A DNA stretch of 64,000 nt. Source: Mycolicibacterium grossiae (lineage in GTDB: Bacteria; Actinomycetota; Actinomycetes; Mycobacteriales; Mycobacteriaceae). Both the position numbers and the translations under genes were made by a program. The stretch is from contig NZ_CP043474.1 in the NCBI RefSeq assembly GCF_008329645.1, positions 682,001 through 746,000 on the forward strand, written 5' to 3'. The notes below the pieces were generated by a model. It was given only the letters and a program-made list of their open reading frames with translations, searched no databases and was not told the DNA's origin. Position 1 is the stretch's first letter, and the number at the start of each line of letters is the position of its first letter. Positions 57,921 to 64,000 of this stretch are shown here, piece by piece.

Positions 57921-58146
57921 GGATGGCGTCGTCGTCGTGTTCGTGAACCTTGGCGTAGGCCGCAAAGGATCCGAATTCGGCGGCACCGATGAGCAGCAAC
58001 GGCCACATTGCGCCGGCGGCGAGGCTCAGCAACATGCGGTGCGGTACGGGTCGCAGGCCGGCGTTCATGCGCACGCTCAGCGCGAACACGATGACGGCGC
58101 TCGCCAGACCGACCACGCCGTAGGCGTACAACAGAGTCCAGGCCAC
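57913..58146 (-). CDS. Small two-helix membrane protein
   Basis: 77 residues from a GTG with GAGGGGGC upstream. Two hydrophobic helices (about 2-24 and 40-62), then an acidic end. Its 3' end overlaps the convergent MBL gene by 8 bp. Function unknown. Confidence 0.7.
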   Translation of the reverse strand: MAWTLLYAYGVVGLASAVIVFALSVRMNAGLRPVPHRMLLSLAAGAMWPLLLIGAAEFGSFAAYAKVHEHDDDAILT

Positions 58147-58225
58147 AATGCCCCCTCGTGGATTGGCTACTGCGCGGCCTATTCCCAGCTTGGTAGAACC
58201 TCAAACGTGGCAAAGCAACGCGCCG

Positions 58226-59212
58226 TCAGCCCACCTTCGCGCGCAACGCCTCCAACAGCGGGCCGGCGGCCTCGTCGAGGAAGCGGCCCTGCGCCTCGTC
58301 GCCGACCTGCACCAGGGCGACGTCGGTGAAGCCGGCGTCGGCATACTCCTGAACCGCCTCGACGATGGCGTCCACATCCGGACCGCACGGGATCGACGAG
58401 GCGGTGTCCTCGGGCCGCACGAACTGCGTCGCCCCGGCGAAGCCCGCCGTCGTCGGCAGATCCGCATTGACCGCCCACCCGCCGGCGAACCAGCGGAACT
58501 GGTCATGGGCGCGGGCCACCGCCGCGTCCCGGTCCGGATCCCAGCTGATGGGCAGCTGACCGATCACGCGCACGTCGCCCGGCAGCCCCGTCGCGCGCCG
58601 CGCATCGTGCCACTTGTCGACGAGGTCCTTGTTGGGTTCGACGGCGATCAGATGGTCGGCCAGCGGCGCGAAGGTCTCGACCGACCGGTCACCGGACACC
58701 GCCGCGGCGATCTTCACGGGGACGTCCGGGAGGTCCCACAGCCGTGCCGAATCGACCTCGAAGTACTCTCCCTTCCAGTCGACCATCTCGCCGCCGAACA
58801 GCTCGCGGATGATCTGGATCGCCTCGCGCAGCATCTCCTGCCTGCGAGTGACCGTCGGCCATCCCTTGCCCACGACGTGCTCGTTGAGGTTCTCGCCGCT
58901 GCCGACGCCGAGCGTGAAGCGGCCGTCGGCCAGGATCTGCAAGGTCGCCGCCTGCTGCGCCACGATCGCCGGGTGGTAGCGGACGGTCGGACACGTCACG
59001 TAGGTCATCAGCTCCACCGAGCTGGTGGCCTGCGCGACGGCGCCGAGCATGGTCCACGCATTCGGTGCGTGCCCCTGCGAACTGAGCCACGGCGAGAAGT
59101 GATCGCTGCTGACCTCGAAGTCGAATCCCGCGCGCTCTGCCGAAACCGCATAGTCCACAAGCTGTTTCGGGCCGCTCTGCTCGGTCATCAAGGTGTATCC
59201 GAAACGCGTCAT
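58226..59212 (-). CDS. LLM-class F420-dependent oxidoreductase (G6PD-like family)
   Basis: 328 residues. TIM-barrel luciferase-like fold with 'Phe-Glu-Val-Ser-Ser-Asp-His-Phe-Ser-Pro-Trp', 'Leu-Gly-Val-Gly-Ser-Gly-Glu-Asn-Leu-Asn-Glu' and 'Ala-Ala-Ala-Val-Ser-Gly', the signature of the F420 family related to glucose-6-phosphate dehydrogenase Fgd1. It should use reduced or oxidised F420 to transfer hydride; the substrate cannot be told. Monocistronic, upstream of the small membrane gene. Confidence 0.9.
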   Translation of the reverse strand: MTRFGYTLMTEQSGPKQLVDYAVSAERAGFDFEVSSDHFSPWLSSQGHAPNAWTMLGAVAQATSSVELMTYVTCPTVRYHPAIVAQQAATLQILADGRFTLGVGSGENLNEHVVGKGWPTVTRRQEMLREAIQIIRELFGGEMVDWKGEYFEVDSARLWDLPDVPVKIAAAVSGDRSVETFAPLADHLIAVEPNKDLVDKWHDARRATGLPGDVRVIGQLPISWDPDRDAAVARAHDQFRWFAGGWAVNADLPTTAGFAGATQFVRPEDTASSIPCGPDVDAIVEAVQEYADAGFTDVALVQVGDEAQGRFLDEAAGPLLEALRAKVG

Positions 59213-59269
59213 GGCCGCCGGGTACCCGGGCGGCCCCCGCGGAAACCGCCCGTCAGCGGTTCGTCACGG

Positions 59270-59734
59270 CTAGAGCCGGTCCTTCACCGCCGCCGACAGT
59301 CGCGCGCCGTCGGCCTGCCCGGCCGCGATCGCCGTGGCCGCCTTCATCACCAGACCCATGTGCTTCTTGCCGGGCCGCTCGCCGAGTTCTTCGGCCACCT
59401 GCGCCATGGCGGTGTTAACGACGTTGGCCACCTCGTCGTCGTTGAGCTGCGCGGGCAGGTACTCGTCGATGACGCTCGCCTCGGCGCGCTCGTTGGCCGC
59501 GAGTTCGCCACGACCGTTCTGCACGTAGATCGTCGCCGCCTCACCGCGTTTGCGTGATTCCCGGGTCAGCACCTTCAGCACGTCGTCGTCGGACAGCTCG
59601 CGCGCGGCCTTACCCGAGACCTCCTCGGCCTGGATCGCGGCCAGCAGCATGCGCAGCGTCGCGGTGCGCAAGGTGTCCCGTGCCTTCATGGCCGCGGTCA
59701 GGTCCTTCCGCAGCCGTTCCTTGAGTTCCGCCAT
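59270..59734 (-). CDS. GatB/YqeY domain protein (Rv3688c-like)
   Basis: 154 residues from the ATG at 59734 (start Met-Ala-Glu-Leu-Lys-Glu-Arg-Leu); the frame runs on upstream but the family begins here. 'Leu-Lys-Glu-Arg-Leu-Arg-Lys-Asp-Leu-Thr-Ala-Ala-Met-Lys-Ala-Arg-Asp' and 'Tyr-Leu-Pro-Ala-Gln-Leu' are YqeY hallmarks. These resemble the C-terminal tRNA-binding domain of GatB, but the free-standing role is unclear. Confidence 0.92.
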   Translation of the reverse strand: MAELKERLRKDLTAAMKARDTLRTATLRMLLAAIQAEEVSGKAARELSDDDVLKVLTRESRKRGEAATIYVQNGRGELAANERAEASVIDEYLPAQLNDDEVANVVNTAMAQVAEELGERPGKKHMGLVMKAATAIAAGQADGARLSAAVKDRL

Positions 59735-59813
59735 GAAGGGAACGCTACGCCCGGCTGCGGTCGCCGTGGCAGGCTCGTTGCCGATGGCCGACGCGGTCGA
59801 CAGGATGGTGATC

Positions 59814-61079
59814 ATGAGCAACGACGCGGGTGGGGCCGGCCCGCCGGGTTACGGTCCTCCACCAGGCTTCGGTCCCCCGCCGAGTTACGGCCCACCGTTG
59901 AGCTACGGGCCCCCGCCCGGATACGGTCCCCCGCCGGGCTACGGCTCACCGCCGGGTTACGGTCCCCCGCCAGGCTATGGCCCACCGCCGAGCTACGGGC
60001 CCCCACCGGGCTACGGTCCACCGCCCGGATACGGCTATCCGCCCCCGGGCGGTTTCGGTCCGGGTGGCTACCCCGGCTTCCCGGGGCAACCGCCGGCGCT
60101 CAAGCCCGGCATCATCCCGCTGCGGCCGCTGACGATCTCCGACGTCTTCAACGGCGCGTTCTCCTACGTGCGCAGCAACCCCAAGGCGTCGCTCGGCCTG
60201 ACCGCCGCCGTCATCGTCCTCGCACAACTCCTCGTCCTCGTCCTGCAGGTCGGGTCGTTCGCCGGACTGGCGGCCACCGATCCCTCGAGCGGTGACGACG
60301 TCTCCGTCGCGACCATCGTCGGGCTGTCGTTGTCGGGGATCCTCGGCGGCGTGGTCACCGTCGTGTCGACGATCGTGCTCAGCGGGCTGCTGACCGTCGT
60401 CGTGGGCCGCGCCGTGTTCGGCGCGGGCATCTCCATCGGCGAGGCGTGGCGCCGGGTGCGCGGGCGCGTGCTCGCCCTGCTGGGCGTCGTCGGCATCGAG
60501 ATCCTCGGCCTGGTGTTGATCGTCGGCGTCGTCATCGGGGTGGTCGTCACGGTCGGCTACATACTCGGCGACGTCGCGGCCGTCCTCCTCGGCATCCTGC
60601 TCGGACTGCTCGTCCTGGTCGGCCTCGCCTACCTCGGCACCATCCTGCTGTTCGCCCCGACCCTGGTGGTGCTCGAGCGCCTGCCGGTGATGGCCGCGTT
60701 CCGGCGGTCCATCGCCCTGGTCCGGCGCGACTTCTGGCGCGTGCTCGGCATCTGGTTGCTCGGCCAGTTGCTGGCCGCGATCATCTCCGGCGCGGTGTCA
60801 CTGCCCTTCAGCCTGGTGGGCCAAATCCTGGCGGGCAGCGGTGCGTCGGGAGGACCACTGATCCTGGCGATGGTGCTGCTGGCCATCGGCTCGGCCATCG
60901 GTCAGATCGTCACCGCACCCTTCACCGCCGGCGTGGTGGTGCTGCTCTACACCGACCGCCGTATCCGCGCCGAGGCCTTCGATCTCGTGCTGCAGACCGG
61001 CGTCGGCATCCCGCCGGGCGCGCCGTCCGACTCCACCGACCACCTCTGGCTCACCGCGCCGCAGGCCGCCCGCTACTGA
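59814..61079 (+). CDS. Pro/Gly/Tyr-rich multi-span membrane protein (Rv3689-like)
   Basis: 421 residues from the ATG at 59814. Residues 8-85 consist of about twelve imperfect repeats of Pro-Pro-x-Tyr-Gly-Pro-Pro, a disordered cytoplasmic tail; the DNA (59840-60060) is correspondingly repetitive. The rest carries about six membrane helices with an amphipathic region between, like the glycerophosphodiester phosphodiesterase membrane-domain/YIP1-like group. First gene of the MoxR operon; only one base separates its stop from the next GTG. Confidence 0.85.
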   Translation: MSNDAGGAGPPGYGPPPGFGPPPSYGPPLSYGPPPGYGPPPGYGSPPGYGPPPGYGPPPSYGPPPGYGPPPGYGYPPPGGFGPGGYPGFPGQPPALKPGIIPLRPLTISDVFNGAFSYVRSNPKASLGLTAAVIVLAQLLVLVLQVGSFAGLAATDPSSGDDVSVATIVGLSLSGILGGVVTVVSTIVLSGLLTVVVGRAVFGAGISIGEAWRRVRGRVLALLGVVGIEILGLVLIVGVVIGVVVTVGYILGDVAAVLLGILLGLLVLVGLAYLGTILLFAPTLVVLERLPVMAAFRRSIALVRRDFWRVLGIWLLGQLLAAIISGAVSLPFSLVGQILAGSGASGGPLILAMVLLAIGSAIGQIVTAPFTAGVVVLLYTDRRIRAEAFDLVLQTGVGIPPGAPSDSTDHLWLTAPQAARY

Positions 61080-61080
61080 G

Positions 61081-61731
61081 GTGCCGACGCTGGACATCGA
61101 CCGGGACGCCGCCCACGACGCCGCGCAACGCGAACTCTCGAAGCCCATCTATCCGCGGGCATCGCTCACCGACCGCATCACCGACTGGCTCGACGACCTG
61201 ATCTACCGGATCACCGTGGAAGGCGCGTCCATCCCCGGCGGCTGGCTCACGCTCTCGGTGCTGCTGATCCTCGTCGTGATCGCGGTCGTCGTCGCCATAC
61301 GTCTCGCGCGGCGGACCATGCGTACGCAGCGCGCCCGCGACGCCGCGGTGTTCGCCGGGCACGACCGGACCGCCGCCGAGCACCGGGCCGCCGCCGAGGA
61401 GAGCGCCGCCCGCGGCGACTGGTCCGCGGCCATCCGGCACCGGCTGCGCGCCGTGGCACGCCACCTGGAGGACACCGGGGTCCTGCTGCCCGTGCCCGGC
61501 CGTACCGCCACCGAACTCGCGCGCGACACCGCCGCGGCACTACCCGCCCTCACCGACGAGATGCGCCGCGCCGCCGAGGCATTCAACGACGTCACCTACG
61601 GCGCCCGTCCCGGCACCGAGGCGGCGTACCGCGTCGTCGCCGACCTCGACGACCACCTGCGGACCAGGCCGTCGGGCCCGGGCGGCGCAGCGGCGGCGGG
61701 GTCCACCCAGGGCTGGGCGGAGGTCCGATGA
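61081..61731 (+). CDS. DUF4129 membrane protein (Rv3690-like)
   Basis: 216 residues from a GTG. Short N-terminus, one membrane helix (about 57-78), then a cytoplasmic DUF4129-like domain with 'Trp-Ser-Ala-Ala-Ile-Arg-His-Arg-Leu-Arg-Ala-Val' and 'Arg-Thr-Ala-Thr-Glu-Leu-Ala-Arg-Asp'. DUF4129 proteins belong to MoxR-type gene sets and often to transglutaminase-related membrane assemblies. It overlaps the next gene by ATGA. Confidence 0.88.
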   Translation: MPTLDIDRDAAHDAAQRELSKPIYPRASLTDRITDWLDDLIYRITVEGASIPGGWLTLSVLLILVVIAVVVAIRLARRTMRTQRARDAAVFAGHDRTAAEHRAAAEESAARGDWSAAIRHRLRAVARHLEDTGVLLPVPGRTATELARDTAAALPALTDEMRRAAEAFNDVTYGARPGTEAAYRVVADLDDHLRTRPSGPGGAAAAGSTQGWAEVR

Positions 61732-62872
61732 CGGGCATTACCGCCGTCGGACCGACCGTCGGGCAGCGCTGGGGGACGGTGAAGTGGGTGCTGGTCGCCC
61801 TGCTCGCGATCACCGCCGTCTCGCTGCTGAGCACCTGGCTCACCGCGCCGCGCCCGGGTGCGCCGCTGGCCGCCGACTCCACCTCCCCCGACGGGGCCCG
61901 CGCCCTGGTGACGCTGCTGCGCGACGAGGGTGTGACCGTCGTCGAGGCGCGCTCGCTCGCCGACGTCGCGCGCGAGGCACGGCCCGACACGCTGCTCGTC
62001 GTCGCGCAGACCTACTTCCTCGTCGACGACGACGGGCTCGACGCCCTCGCCGACCTGCCGGGCGACCGGCTGCTGGTGGCCCCGGTGTCGCGGGCCCGCG
62101 AGGTGCTGGCACCCGATCTCGCCGAGGGCGAGGACCTCAGCATGGGCGGCGACCCGGACTGCGACCTGCCTGCCGCCCGGCGGGCCGGCCGCGTCCAACT
62201 CGACGGCAGCGCCACCTACGGTCGCGCCGACGGCGCCGGCGACGTCACCGTCACCCGGTGTTACGACGGGGCGCTCGCCCAGTACCGCGCGGACGGCCGC
62301 ACCGTGACCGCCGTCGGGGACGCGTCGTTCCTCACCAACGCCGGGCTGCCGAAGGAGGGCAACGCCGCGTTGGCGATGAACCTCGTCGGGAGCCGCGAGC
62401 GCGTCATCTGGTACGTCCCCACGTTCGTCGAGGGCGAGTCCGACGCGTCGGCGTCGATCACCGACCTCATTCCGGACCGGGTCACGTGGCTGGTCCTGCA
62501 GCTGTGCCTCGTCGTCGCGCTCGTCGCGGTGTGGCGCAGCCGCCGGGTCGGTCCGCTGGTCGCCGAGGACCTCCCCGTGGTGGTGCGCGCCTCGGAGACC
62601 GTCGAGGGTCGCGGTCGGCTGTACCGGGCGCACCGTGCCCGCGACCGCGCGGCCGACGCACTGCGCACCGGCACCCTGCAGCGCATGCTGCCGCGCCTCG
62701 GACTGTCGGCCGGCGCCGCTCCGGCCGCCGTCGCTCAGGCGGTCGCGGGCCGCATCGGCGGCGACCCGGACACCCACCATCACCGACTGTTCGGACCACC
62801 GCCGGCCACCGACGACGGGCTGGTCACCCTCGCCCGCCATCTGGACGACATCGAAAGGCAGGTCACGCACTC

Positions 62873-62876
<4 letters not shown>
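61728..62876 (+). CDS. DUF4350 membrane protein (Rv3691-like)
   Basis: 382 residues. Membrane helices at about 16-36 and 246-264 bracket an extracytoplasmic DUF4350 domain ('Gly-Ala-Arg-Ala-Leu-Val-Thr-Leu-Leu-Arg-Asp-Glu-Gly-Val-Thr-Val-Val-Glu-Ala'); a cytoplasmic tail of about 115 residues follows. Between DUF4129 and MoxR as in other actinobacteria; overlaps moxR by 4 bp. Confidence 0.88.
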
Positions 62877-63838
<962 letters not shown>

Positions 63839-64000
63839 TGTTCCTGACCGGACGCAGCGGCCTGGTGGCGCTCGTCTGCGCGCTGCCGATCGTCGTATCC
63901 CCATGGCCGGCAGCGACCTTCGCAGTACTGCTGGTGCTGCTGGTCCTGGCCGTTTCCGTCGACGTCGCGCTGGCGGCCGGCGTGCGCTCGCTGCGCTTCG
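63839..64000 (+). CDS. DUF58 membrane protein, truncated by the window edge (Rv3693-like)
   Basis: Starts with a GTG directly after the moxR stop (TAG GTG). The first 54 codons encode two closely spaced hydrophobic helices ('Leu-Val-Ala-Leu-Val-Cys-Ala-Leu-Pro-Ile-Val-Val' and 'Ala-Val-Leu-Leu-Val-Leu-Leu-Val-Leu-Ala-Val'), the usual beginning of a DUF58 protein, the partner of MoxR. The rest is outside the window. Confidence 0.85.

Overview
The window looks like chromosome from a fast-growing mycobacterium (Mycolicibacterium type). Evidence is the very high GC, the many GTG starts, a WhiB-family regulator, a PGRS-type glycine-rich protein, F420-type enzymes, and a gene order that follows the M. 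tuberculosis segment from about Rv3644c to Rv3693. I recognised homologues from memory of those families and of that gene order; no search was run.

Layout. 1-2.5 kb: an accessory pair (end of a large hypothetical protein plus a lipoprotein) and a small CMD-family protein. 2.6-13.5 kb: tRNA-Thr, holB, a membrane adenylate cyclase, topA, cspA, a large helicase and a sensor-domain protein. 13.5-18.0 kb: a compact seven-gene Tad/Flp pilus-type operon. 18.0-20.6 kb: a HAD phosphatase between two small RNA loci, a 6C-type RNA at 18276-18375 and an Ms1-type RNA at about 19515-19826. 20.7-39.0 kb: acs, serine proteases including marP, a Nudix-thioredoxin-nth operon, crp, a metallo-beta-lactamase/RidA group, two Get3/ArsA-like ATPases, whiB4, ponA2, a phosphoesterase and a PLP enzyme.

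39.2-55.0 kb: a 15.7-kb genomic island sits in the 3' end of a tRNA-Pro(CGG) gene. A 46-bp piece of the tRNA is repeated at 39249-39294 and 54934-54979. No integrase remains. The island carries four apparently identical 1428-bp IS256-family (IS1081-like) elements. Three of them form an IS-X-IS-X-IS tandem array with a 3577-bp period. The 8-bp target duplications allow the order of events to be read: two independent insertions, then a duplication by recombination between IS copies. The fourth copy is inverted and landed on a start codon, which its target duplication regenerated. The other cargo is decayed (a twice-frameshifted YncE-like lipoprotein, a split zinc-finger/HTH gene) or unrecognised (a HEPN-like protein, a two-helix membrane protein, an orphan).

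55.0-64.0 kb: the conserved chromosome resumes with a PGRS-like secreted protein, a metallo-beta-lactamase fold hydrolase, an F420-dependent oxidoreductase, a GatB/YqeY protein and a MoxR operon (Pro-rich membrane protein, DUF4129, DUF4350, MoxR, DUF58) that runs off the right edge.

Working together: adenylate cyclase, Crp and acetyl-CoA synthetase (a target of cAMP-controlled acetylation in mycobacteria) form a cAMP/carbon theme. MarP, PonA2, the nearby Nudix and thioredoxin genes, and WhiB4 point to cell-envelope and redox stress.
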